NCBI GenBank assembly: GCA_017450105.1
Contig: JAFSXC010000086.1
Location: 1 to 57,191 of the forward strand
DNA length: 57,191 nt
Reading direction: 5' to 3'
Source of the DNA: Lachnospiraceae bacterium
GTDB taxonomy: Bacteria; Bacillota; Clostridia; Lachnospirales; Lachnospiraceae
In this document: in pieces, positions 1 through 8,083 of the stretch
Layout: each line of letters begins with the position of its first letter
How positions within the stretch are numbered: the first letter of the stretch is position 1
Notes under the pieces: model-generated
Told to the model about the DNA's origin: nothing
The model's input: only the letters and a program-made list of their open reading frames with translations
Database searches by the model: none
Position numbers and translations under genes: made by a program

Positions 1-1
1 A

Positions 2-157
2 AGTTTTTTTGTCCCATACTTGACACGAGGAGGGTATCCGATCTGGTGGGGAGAAGAGCCGCGCATTATGGATACATTTGTGGAAAGCTACAGCTTTGAG
101 GGCATTACCATGATCCCGTTCTGTACTTCAAGCAGCAGTGGAATAGGCAGAAGCGGA
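2..157 (+). pseudogene. flavodoxin C-terminal fragment, broken at a junction
   Basis: Reading from base 2, this stretch encodes a run typical of the middle and C-terminal part of long/short-chain flavodoxins: GYPIWWGEEPRI followed by FEGITMIPFCTSSSSGIGRS, the FMN-binding loop region of the flavodoxin_4 group. Flavodoxins carry electrons on a bound FMN in the cytoplasm. After the GIGRS motif the reading frame loses all resemblance to flavodoxin, and the next frame over picks up the middle of a DUF4405 membrane protein. The N-terminal half lies outside the window, so the full state of the gene cannot be judged. The residues just before GYPIWW are also unlike the usual strand, which may mean further damage. 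I read it as a remnant left by a deletion or recombination. Confidence 0.6.
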
Positions 158-161
158 TGGA

Positions 162-1316
162 ATGGCGAAGGTCTCTTTTGCCAGAAGGATGCATCTGTCC
201 ATGTCACACTGGGCATTTGTACTCATGGGATTGCATCTTGGAATGCATATTCCTGTCATGTTTGCGAAGTTCAAGCCTACAGTTAAGATAAAGATGGCAT
301 TGTCCACGATATTCTGCATTGTGGCAGGTATCGGACTGTTTTTATTTATAAAGAATGGAATGCCTGAGTATCTGTTTTTCAGAACTCCATTTGCTTTCCT
401 GGATTATGAGAAGGCAGGCATACTGGTATTTTTCGAGAATATCCTCATGCTTTCCTTTTGGGCGTTTATTGGAGCTGAGGCTGCGGCTTTATGCAGAAAC
501 GCTCAGATGAAAACAGAAGAGAAAAAGAATCCGCTACTGTATGTGGTATTCATTATGGGTTCGATCATCCTGGGACTTGTGATCAATATGATATCAGGCA
601 GCACGAACAAACAGGATTTTGGAGGAGCGGGATGGAGTGCTTCTACTGAAATGGTAACTGATTCATTGTCAGAGAAGGCAGATCCTACAGAAGCGATGCC
701 CTCCGGTCAAAGCAATCGGATACAGGCTTCACAGACAAATGCAGATCCTTCAAACATACAGGACGGCTTTCTGCTGATTGAAGGCGGAACATTTCTGATG
801 GGAAGCCCGGAATCCGAAAACTGGCGCATAGAAGATGAATTTCAGCATGAGGTGATTGTTTCATCTTTTTACGTAGACCCACATGAGACGACACAGGAAG
901 AATATGAACGTCTCATGGGAAATAATCCCAGCACTTTCAGCGGAGAAAAGCTTCCTGTCGAGAATATCTCCTGGCTTGATGCTGTAAACTTCGCGAATGC
1001 AAAAAGTATAGAAGCAGGTCTTACTCCCACATACACAGTGACGTCCGAGGGCGTGAGCTGGGATATGAGTGCAGACGGATATCGTCTGCCAACGGAAGCA
1101 GAATGGGAGTATGCCTGCAGAGCAGGAACAACCACACCGTTTAATACGGAAAAATCATTGGATGCTGCGGAAGCAAACTTCTATGGGCATGATCCTGGGT
1201 TATGGATGCGGAAGCCCGGGGATGACAAGAAGAAGCAGATATCCCGAAGAGGCATATCGGCTCGGAAGGAGTTTGTAGAGTACAAATTCCATAACGATAA
1301 GCTATTTAAAATTTAA
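162..1316 (+). pseudogene. DUF4405 membrane domain fused to truncated FGE-sulfatase-like domain
   Basis: The reading frame gives 384 residues. Residues about 8-140 resemble the second half of a DUF4405 membrane domain (HLSMSHWAFVLMGLHLGMH, then further hydrophobic segments); the expected first helices are missing and no ribosome binding site precedes the ATG. Residues about 205-345 are the N-terminal part of a formylglycine-generating-enzyme/sulfatase-modifying fold (GGTFLMGSPESE, the NPSTFSG and PVENISW motifs, GYRLPTEAEWEYACRAG, EANFYGH). The family normally continues for another 90-120 residues containing the GNVWEW and RGGSW motifs; here it stops and gives way to a Lys/Arg-rich tail unlike the family. 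The gene is therefore damaged at both ends. It is AT-richer than most of the window. A shortened but expressed protein cannot be excluded. Confidence 0.6.
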
Positions 1317-1390
1317 ATCAATTATAGAATATTTGAATTAAGTAATCGGCGTTAGCGGATTATATCAGAAGATCTTGCATTCACACATTT

Positions 1391-1957
1391 ATGATATATA
1401 TTATAAGACACGGAAAAACGGAACTGAATAAAGCGAATGCCCTTCAGGGCAGAAGTGATTATCCTTTAACAGAGGAAGGCATACTGCAGGCAAAAGAGGC
1501 TGCGAAGAAACTGGAAGGGATCATATTTTCTTATGTTTTTACCAGTCCGTTGGTTCGTGCCAAAGATACGGCTTCGATTGTTGCGCCAGATGTCAAAGCT
1601 GTGACGGAAGGCCGTCTTATCGAGATGGATTATGGACCGTACGAAGGGATGACTCTCCAAAACCCTGCGCCGGAGGTCCTTCATTTTTTCAAGGACTTTG
1701 TTCATAATGAGGCACCTGAGGGAATGGAACCTTTATCTTCGGTAGTGAAAAGGGCAGGAGAATTCATAGAAGAAATAAAAGATCTTCAGGGCAACATCCT
1801 GATTTCCACCCATGCGATCCTGATGAAAGGCATTTTGGAGTACCTGACACCGGATTCCAACGGAAGTTATTGGGGAAAATATATCGGAAACTGCGCTATC
1901 TACGCTGCGGATAATGCGGGCGGGATGATTGGGATTCCGAAAGAAATAATCTTCTGA
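1391..1957 (+). CDS. histidine phosphatase family protein (phosphoglycerate mutase-like)
   Basis: This 188-residue cytoplasmic protein has the family's RHG motif at the N-terminus (IIRHGKTELN), the LTEEG segment, the VFTSPLVRAKDTA segment carrying the second arginine, EMDYGPYEGM, and a late STHAILMKGIL histidine. These are the phosphohistidine active-site residues of the family, whose members remove phosphate from sugars, nucleotides or cofactors. The substrate cannot be deduced. Length is normal for the family. The ATG lacks a clear Shine-Dalgarno sequence. The last 62 bp overlap the end of the oppositely oriented transporter gene. It sits in the AT-rich, rearranged left end of the window, so it may have been brought in with it. 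Confidence 0.85.
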   Translation: MIYIIRHGKTELNKANALQGRSDYPLTEEGILQAKEAAKKLEGIIFSYVFTSPLVRAKDTASIVAPDVKAVTEGRLIEMDYGPYEGMTLQNPAPEVLHFFKDFVHNEAPEGMEPLSSVVKRAGEFIEEIKDLQGNILISTHAILMKGILEYLTPDSNGSYWGKYIGNCAIYAADNAGGMIGIPKEIIF

Positions 1958-2864
1958 ATATGTTTGCCAGTATCGCTCCTGAAATATTGTGCCATACAGA
2001 AAAAATGGCTCCCGGAACGGTAGCTATTGCCATATTCGGGAAAGCGGTTTCTGCAAGGGATGTTGCCAGTCCTGAGTTTTGCATTCCTATTTCTATGGCA
2101 AGAGCTTTCCTTCGTGACATGGGAAGCCGCAATATCCGCCCAAGCGCAAATCCTGCAATATATCCTAAGACATTATGAAGGATAACCACAACAAATACTA
2201 CGATTCCTGTTTCCATGATTCTTTCGGCATTATGAGAGACTACCGCGGCTACAATAAGAGTAATCGCTGTCACAGAGATAATTGGAAGCACATCCGAAAC
2301 CTTTTTTGTGTATTTGCCCCAAAACCTATTTATCAGGAATCCCAGCGCAATCGGTATGATTACCACCTTTACGATAGATAAGAACATGCTTAAAACATCT
2401 ACGGTAACCGTCGTTTTAAGGAACAGGTAGGTTATCAAAGGCGTCAGAAAGGGTGCGATCAGTGTGTTTACGCTGGTCATTCCAACAGACAGAGCCACGT
2501 CCCCATTACTGAGATAGGTTATCACATTGCTTGAAGTTCCTCCCGGACAGGTTCCTACAAGGATTACACCGGCCAAAAGCCCGGATTCCAATCCAAAGAT
2601 TTTTCCTAAAAGAAATGCAAGGAGCGGCATGATCGTAAACTGCGCAATGCATCCTATAATAATGTCTTTAGGGCGCTTAAACACCAGTGCAAAATCTTTA
2701 GTCGTCAGGGTAAGCCCCATTCCAAACATTACAATCATCAGCAAATAGTTTATCCATGATGTCTGTATCCACAAACAAGTTTTTGGCACAAACAGTGCTA
2801 AGGCAGCAATAATCAGAACGATGACCGCCATATATTTTCCGACAAATTCGCCTATTGCTTTCAT
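1896..2864 (-). CDS. bile acid:sodium symporter family transporter (BASS)
   Basis: The 322-residue product is very hydrophobic, with about nine to ten membrane helices. It shows BASS-family motifs, including MFGMGLTLTTKDF near residue 50, the GTCPGGTSSNVITYLSNGD loop near residue 105, and EIGMQNSGLATSLA near residue 260. Family members take up organic anions such as bile acids, keto acids or pantoate with sodium; the substrate here is unknown. The start is supported by an AGAAGGA site eight bases upstream. The last 14 or so residues (after NIFRRLF) are polar, unlike the family, and lie in the stretch that overlaps the histidine phosphatase gene. The natural stop may have been lost at a junction. 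It is transcribed toward the phosphatase. Confidence 0.88.
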   Translation of the reverse strand: MKAIGEFVGKYMAVIVLIIAALALFVPKTCLWIQTSWINYLLMIVMFGMGLTLTTKDFALVFKRPKDIIIGCIAQFTIMPLLAFLLGKIFGLESGLLAGVILVGTCPGGTSSNVITYLSNGDVALSVGMTSVNTLIAPFLTPLITYLFLKTTVTVDVLSMFLSIVKVVIIPIALGFLINRFWGKYTKKVSDVLPIISVTAITLIVAAVVSHNAERIMETGIVVFVVVILHNVLGYIAGFALGRILRLPMSRRKALAIEIGMQNSGLATSLAETAFPNMAIATVPGAIFSVWHNISGAILANIFRRLFLSESQSSRPHYPQRR

Positions 2865-3319
2865 TCGAAATCCTTCTATATCAAATCTGTAGTGATTGGA
2901 TACTATCCCCCTAGCCTTTCGTCGGAGGAAAAACCCAGAATTTATATTATCATCTGACCTTTCGAAGTGAAAGAATCATTTTGCGATTTTCAAAAATTTC
3001 TCCTCCGATTTTTGGTACGGCCCGAAAACTTCGCATCCCTATATAGAAGGGCAATTCAGAAGAAACGAGGAGGAGACGAGGAGGAGACGAATGAAAAACC
3101 GGATGAATGGCTGATTCTCGATACCATCTTCAGTCTTCTCAACCTTATCTTTCAGATCTCCTGCCAGTTTCATGTGACTTCCTCTTCCAAAATGGTGATA
3201 AATTTCTGCTTTCACTAAAAATATACGCGGCCTAAACTGAAAATGGGTGTGGAAGGAAACCGGTATGCATGATAGAATGAAAAAAACGGTTCGTGGGATT
3301 CTGATGAGGGAGGGGAAAG
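2865..3319. other. 455-bp intergenic region between divergent genes
   Basis: This AT-rich gap separates the BASS transporter (minus) from the large surface protein (plus). On the minus strand it contains a short open frame that starts like a secretion leader peptide (described separately). On the plus strand there is a direct repeat of GAGGAGGAGAC near 3066-3090, and a TGATAGAAT extended -10 element at 3270-3278 that could serve the surface-protein gene, although its -35 is poor. I see no RNA gene and no convincing plus-strand gene. Confidence 0.5.
3039..3173 (-). pseudogene. possible remnant of a double-glycine-type leader peptide gene
   Basis: A 44-codon frame begins at an ATG preceded by GGAAGAGGAAG at good spacing. 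Its first 15 residues, MKLAGDLKDKVEKTE, resemble from memory the start of short leader-peptide proteins of Lachnospiraceae that accompany C39/NHLM exporters. Those usually continue through a helical segment ending in a Gly-Gly cleavage site. Here the sequence switches after ENQP to an unrelated hydrophobic stretch without Gly-Gly, so the gene would be broken. The resemblance is short and could be chance. Confidence 0.3.
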
Positions 3320-6300
3320 ATGATAAAAAGAGGAAAAAGGATCGCTGCACTTGTTCTTGCCTTTGCGCTGCAGGCAACTGCTTTTTCTCCCGGCTTTACG
3401 ACTATAGCTGTGGCAGAAGAGGTAAACGGGGAAGTGGAGAGGACCCCGGTGCAGGCAGGCGAGCATAAGAATACAACGACCTTTGAAGTGCAGGGCGGGA
3501 AGCTTTATTTTGATCTGGACGAGGGCAGCATCTATTGGGCCGAAGGGGATATGAAGGAGCTGACGATTCCCGAAAAGATCGACGGGAAAAAGGTTAAAAC
3601 CATCGGCAGATGGGCGTTTTCGAAGCTCGATAAGCTGAAAAGGATCAATTTGCCGAAGGCTCAGAATGTGCTCGGTGAGGGTAGCTTTGCTGAAATGAAG
3701 GCGCTGGAGGAGTTTGCGATCCCGGATACCTGTACGGAGATCCCAAAGAGCTGCTTTTACGGCTGCCCCAGGTTGAAAAAAGTTTCCCTGCCATCGAGCG
3801 TTACGAAGATCGGGGACATGGCCTTTTATCAGTGCAGGTCTCTGGAATATGTCGATATTCCCGGAAGCTGTATGACCATTGACCGCATGGCCTTTTACGA
3901 ATGTACGGCTCTTAAGGGCGTTGCCTTTGTGAAGGGAAGTACCTGCGATATCAGCTCCTGGGGGATATTTTACGGATGCTATTCGCTGGATAAGGTGGTC
4001 AATATACCGAGCAAACGGCTGGAAACCTTCTATGAATCCGGAAAGAAGGCAGAGATTTGGCTGGATACGCCGGAAATGATCGAAAACCAACGGGAGATGT
4101 GGAGGCTTCGTTTTCCTACTTCCGATGAGAGAGAAGCAGGAATCTCTGAGCTGAGTGAGACAGAGATTAAAAAACGCGAGGATGCCATCCGCACTCTGGC
4201 TCTCGATGTGACAAAGGGATGCGCTACGGATCGGGAAAAGATCCGCTCCGTCATGCTGTGGATCATACGTCATATCGACTATGAGCTGGGGCATGATAAC
4301 CATCCCTGGGCGATATACACGGGAATCCGGGATGTAGAGGCTGGAAAAAAGAAGGAGCAGCTCAATTCCTGCGGAGGGTATTCCAATATGACCCAGGTCA
4401 TGCTGGAGTCTCTCGGTATTCCCTGCGCCACTTTATGGCGGGAAAACAAGAACGGCGAGTCCATCGACCATGAATTCAATGCCGCATATTTTGAAGGAAA
4501 ATGGAGATGGCTGGATACGACCCATTCGGATAACGAAGAGGAGGATGATTCGGAGCTGGAGCTGGATGTACGGACCCCGGGCTTCTTCTTCGACAGCGAC
4601 CATAGGGTGGACTATCTTCTCTACCGCTCCGGCCGCAACGGAGATACAAATATTTATAAGGAGCTTCCTGCGGATATCGAGGTAAAAGAGGATGTGAAGG
4701 ACTGGCCGGATCAGAATCCCGCCGATGCTTATGAGGTCGGCGAGGCCGAAGGAGATGCCGATTGGGTTCATGAAACGGATCCTGCCGAGCTTGCGGCGGA
4801 ACAGGAAAGGATCCGGCAGCGCGAGGCTGAGTTCCCGAGTATTCCTGAGAGCAGTGAAGGACTCTTTGACTTTGATGCCTCTTCCGGAACAATCACGGGC
4901 TTTCATGGGGATGGGGAAACCAGGATCTGCATACCGGAGAAGATCGGCGGGGTAACGGTCAAGGCCATCGGGGAGGAGGCATTTATATACAAGCGGAGTC
5001 TTGAATATGTGACCATGCCCGATACCATCACGACCATCGGAGACAGTGCCTTTTCGGGTTGCTCGGCCCTGAAACGCATCCACTTAAGCGGGTCGCTGAA
5101 GCGCATGAGTACTTATATGTTCATGAACTGTGACTCACTGGAAACCATTACGATCCCGGCATCCGTATATCAGATGGGCTCGACGGTCTTCGGGAGCTGT
5201 GATTCTCTCGAAGAGGCTCTGTTCGAGGATCATGACTTCAAGATAAAGGTCATTGAAACGGATCCTCTCGGAAGTGACGATAACATTGAAAACGGAACCG
5301 CGGATATTAGCTGGTACTGCTTTGCCGGCATGAGCGGAAGGGCTCTTCACGGACTGGACTTTCATGAAACCTATATCGGTACGAAATATTATAAACAACT
5401 GCAGGAGCTTACGCTTACCGATGACTGGCGCCAGAATATTGTGAATATTCACAAAAGTCAGATGGGATACCGGGAGGGCTTCTCCCCCTACCATCTTGAC
5501 GGCTCCAACTCAAAGGAGTTTAAACTTTCCGGACGGGCCGTGTACCATGAATGGGGACATTTCTCGGAAGCGGGCCGCTTTACAGGGATCCAGCCCACTA
5601 CCTGGTGCCGTGCGTTTATCCAATGGGCATATGCGATGGCGGGGGTCAGCCGGAACCATAACAGCAAAGAGTATCTGACCGAGTTTACCTGGGAGGATAC
5701 CGTCTATGCCGGAAAGGGCGGTACGATGGAGCTTAAGCCGGGAGATATGCTCGGCATGGGGAAAACCCACTGGTGTATGGTGGGCTCCGTAAAGGAACTG
5801 AAGGACAGCGTAGAGATCCATATCCTCCACGGGAACCATGAAAATCGGATGGTCATGGATGAAACCCGGCATTACGATAAAAAAACCGGTATTGCTACGG
5901 ATATGGAGGACGAGGACTACAATTATTTCCGTGCTCTGTACCAGGTTGATTTCTCAAAGATGAAGACACGTACCGTAACGCTCGATGCCGGGGAGGGACA
6001 ATGTGATGTGAAGAGCCGCATCTATTGCGAGGACGCCTATTACGGCTGTCTTCCCGAAGCAAAGAAGGACGGCTTTGTCTTTGATGGCTGGTTTACCGAG
6101 AAGGAGGGAGGAGAAAAAGCCTATCCCTACCGTGTGCTTGGAGATGATATAACGACGTTATATGCCCATTATACCTATGCTCCCGATGCCGTAAAAGGAG
6201 TGACCATGGACAGGGACAGCGTTAAGCTTTCCCTTGGCAAAAAGCTGGCTTTGAGGGCGATCATCGAACCTGCGAACGCTGCCGATCCGACCGTAATCTG

Positions 6301-6685
6301 GCGGAGCGGAAACGATGAGATTGTGAAGGCAGAGGACGGCGTGCTGACCGGTCTTGCAGAAGGAAAGGCTACGGTCATGGCCCGTACGAGGGACGGTAAT
6401 TATGTGGCTTACTGCGAAGTGGAGGTTGTAAAAAAAGGAGGGGAAGGAGAGGATGAGAAACCGGATCCTTCTGCTCCCGATACGGTCATAAAGACCGGGA
6501 AGAAGGTGAAGCTCAAGGCTGGAAAGAAGGTGGCCTACACAGAGGTTTCCGATGAATCCGTGGTAAAAGTAAAGGTGAAGGGAAAGAAGCTCATCGTTAA
6601 GGGAAAAGCGGCAGGGACAGCAGTCGTTTCCGCGTATGACAAAAAAGGCACGAAGCTTCGCGCGTGGGTTATTCAGGTGGAATAA
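3320..6685 (+). CDS. secreted multidomain surface protein: LRR_5, transglutaminase-like, CHAP-like, InlB-type repeat, Ig-like
   Basis: The 1121-residue protein begins with a signal peptide (about residues 1-31). BspA-type leucine-rich repeats follow at about 80-205. A transglutaminase-like cysteine-protease core comes next, with Cys351 in SCGGYSNM, His384 in DHEFNA and Asp near 399 in WLDTTH. A second LRR_5 block spans about 515-640. An amidase-like module at about 715-870 has Cys763 (TTWCRAFIQWAYAMAG) and His817 (KTHWCMV), resembling CHAP or NlpC folds. After it come an InlB-type B-repeat (about 880-950, with the GWFTEKEGG motif), a Big_2 Ig-like domain (about 955-1040) and a Lys-rich C-terminal domain. 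No LPXTG motif is visible. AGGGAGGGGAAAG precedes the ATG. It is probably exported and wall-associated; the substrates of the two enzyme-like domains are unknown. Confidence 0.85.
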   Translation: MIKRGKRIAALVLAFALQATAFSPGFTTIAVAEEVNGEVERTPVQAGEHKNTTTFEVQGGKLYFDLDEGSIYWAEGDMKELTIPEKIDGKKVKTIGRWAFSKLDKLKRINLPKAQNVLGEGSFAEMKALEEFAIPDTCTEIPKSCFYGCPRLKKVSLPSSVTKIGDMAFYQCRSLEYVDIPGSCMTIDRMAFYECTALKGVAFVKGSTCDISSWGIFYGCYSLDKVVNIPSKRLETFYESGKKAEIWLDTPEMIENQREMWRLRFPTSDEREAGISELSETEIKKREDAIRTLALDVTKGCATDREKIRSVMLWIIRHIDYELGHDNHPWAIYTGIRDVEAGKKKEQLNSCGGYSNMTQVMLESLGIPCATLWRENKNGESIDHEFNAAYFEGKWRWLDTTHSDNEEEDDSELELDVRTPGFFFDSDHRVDYLLYRSGRNGDTNIYKELPADIEVKEDVKDWPDQNPADAYEVGEAEGDADWVHETDPAELAAEQERIRQREAEFPSIPESSEGLFDFDASSGTITGFHGDGETRICIPEKIGGVTVKAIGEEAFIYKRSLEYVTMPDTITTIGDSAFSGCSALKRIHLSGSLKRMSTYMFMNCDSLETITIPASVYQMGSTVFGSCDSLEEALFEDHDFKIKVIETDPLGSDDNIENGTADISWYCFAGMSGRALHGLDFHETYIGTKYYKQLQELTLTDDWRQNIVNIHKSQMGYREGFSPYHLDGSNSKEFKLSGRAVYHEWGHFSEAGRFTGIQPTTWCRAFIQWAYAMAGVSRNHNSKEYLTEFTWEDTVYAGKGGTMELKPGDMLGMGKTHWCMVGSVKELKDSVEIHILHGNHENRMVMDETRHYDKKTGIATDMEDEDYNYFRALYQVDFSKMKTRTVTLDAGEGQCDVKSRIYCEDAYYGCLPEAKKDGFVFDGWFTEKEGGEKAYPYRVLGDDITTLYAHYTYAPDAVKGVTMDRDSVKLSLGKKLALRAIIEPANAADPTVIWRSGNDEIVKAEDGVLTGLAEGKATVMARTRDGNYVAYCEVEVVKKGGEGEDEKPDPSAPDTVIKTGKKVKLKAGKKVAYTEVSDESVVKVKVKGKKLIVKGKAAGTAVVSAYDKKGTKLRAWVIQVE

Positions 6686-6767
6686 AGCGCCCGCCATATC
6701 ATCCGTACGGCTTATGGGACATTCTTCCGCGGAAACAGCCTCATCTCCCCGCGACCATGAAATGGGA

Positions 6768-7889
6768 TTAATGGAAATTGATTGGGGGGGCGCTCCAGCC
6801 GGCATCGATCCTGGCTTCCAGCTCCGGGATCGGGCGAAGTCCGCTTAACGCATCGTAGGCCGTCACGCAGCATGCGCCCTCCGCCGCGGCAAGCGCAGCA
6901 CAGCGCGCGGGTCCTCTGCCCATCATCACTGCCGTCAGAAACGCCGCAATGCTGGTATCTCCCGCACCGGTCGCTGAGCGGACGGCGTCAGCCTGAAAAC
7001 AGGGCTGCAGGCCGGATTTGTCTGCCCAGACAGCATCATCCAGATCGAGCCGGCCGATTCCCTTCAGCCTGTGCCCGTTTGCAGTACGGTAGTACATCCC
7101 GCTCATGCCGCATTTGATCAGTACGACCTTACAGCCCATGGATATCAGCTCGTCTGCGAGAGGAACCACCTCTTCCTCGATGCTTAAGTTTTCCGTCATA
7201 TCTCCACCCGAAGCGGCAAGACGGTCATATCTTTCCCGATCCAGCATAAAGCAAAGCTCCTCGAAGCTTGGCACGAAGAAATCCACGTCGGGCAGCACTC
7301 TGGACAGAATCTTTTTCCAGTCCGCCCTCCCGGCATCCGTACCGGGATCGACTGCGGCCAGATCAAGACTGGTTGCGATCCCCTGTCTTTTGACCCTTGC
7401 GAACAGGTCCGCCAGCTCCGCTCCGTCATTTTCGTACATCCGGCGCATCAGGGGCGGGTAGCCGAAGTGGAACAGCGCCGCGTCGCGAAGCGCCTCCTCG
7501 GGGATGTCCGTGCCGGTAAAGGTATTATTCGCGCCGGGATTGTGGAGAAAGACGCGGTCGATCCCGGGAACCGCCAGTACCACGGAATAGGACGTAGAGC
7601 ACTCCGGGTCCGTGATCAGCCCCCCTGCGCCGTGATCGGCGAGGAGCCTTTTGACCATTGCTCCAAAGGCGTCGTCTCCGACCTTGCCCATCAGCCGTAC
7701 GTTATTGCCGAGCAGCTTCAGAGCGAGCCCCGTGTTCGCAACACTGCCGCCGGTATGCACATCCGCGGGACCTGCTTCAATGAGCTTCCCGGGGACAAGC
7801 AGGTCGCCAATGGCTGCGGCGTTTGACCGCTCGGGAAATACGGGTGTGATATCCAGACAGATGTGCCCAGCGGAAATGATCGTTTTCAT
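6768..7889 (-). CDS. PfkB-family carbohydrate kinase
   Basis: This 373-residue cytoplasmic kinase has the ribokinase/PfkB architecture. GGSVANTGLALKLLG near residue 47 is the substrate-binding signature and SATGAGDTSIAAF near residue 307 is the second signature, with the catalytic Asp in GAGD. Members phosphorylate sugars, nucleosides or related alcohols with ATP. The sugar cannot be told from the sequence, and no sugar transporter or isomerase lies beside it. The start is supported by GGAGGAAG eight bases upstream, and an extended -10 promoter lies at 7941-7949. The gene is noticeably GC-richer than its neighbours, which hints at a different history. It runs convergently with the surface-protein gene and divergently from the reverse transcriptase. 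Confidence 0.88.
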   Translation of the reverse strand: MKTIISAGHICLDITPVFPERSNAAAIGDLLVPGKLIEAGPADVHTGGSVANTGLALKLLGNNVRLMGKVGDDAFGAMVKRLLADHGAGGLITDPECSTSYSVVLAVPGIDRVFLHNPGANNTFTGTDIPEEALRDAALFHFGYPPLMRRMYENDGAELADLFARVKRQGIATSLDLAAVDPGTDAGRADWKKILSRVLPDVDFFVPSFEELCFMLDRERYDRLAASGGDMTENLSIEEEVVPLADELISMGCKVVLIKCGMSGMYYRTANGHRLKGIGRLDLDDAVWADKSGLQPCFQADAVRSATGAGDTSIAAFLTAVMMGRGPARCAALAAAEGACCVTAYDALSGLRPIPELEARIDAGWSAPPINFH

Positions 7890-7940
7890 CGGTTCTTCCT
7901 CCGTTCCTGTTTTTGCCTGTTATAAGGAAATACTGATTCA

Positions 7941-7949
7941 ATTATACCA
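7941..7949 (-). promoter_or_regulatory. extended -10 promoter for the PfkB kinase
   Basis: On the minus strand the sequence reads TGG-TATAAT, a consensus -10 with the TGn extension, about 50 bp before the kinase start. The -35 position is occupied by a T-rich stretch with little match to TTGACA, which is acceptable for extended -10 promoters. Confidence 0.55.
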
Positions 7950-8016
7950 GTTTCCTGAAAAAAAACAGTTGCTTGCCCAAAATAAGCGCAGCCGGTTTTT
8001 CCTGCGATGTTCATTG

Positions 8017-8045
8017 TTGCGGAATTACGCTGAGGGTGGTAAAAT
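8017..8045 (+). promoter_or_regulatory. candidate promoter for the reverse transcriptase gene
   Basis: TTGCGG and TAAAAT are separated by 17 bp, and TGG sits directly before the -10. It lies 39 bp before the ATG at 8084. This argues that translation starts at that ATG rather than at an upstream in-frame TTG at 7973. Confidence 0.5.
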
Positions 8046-8083
8046 ACCAGCATAATACAAGGCTCTATAAAGGGAAAAACCTT

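Noticed and set aside
2967-3218. 83-codon plus-strand gene in the 3-kb gap
   Set aside because: No ribosome binding site, unusual composition and no recognisable motif.
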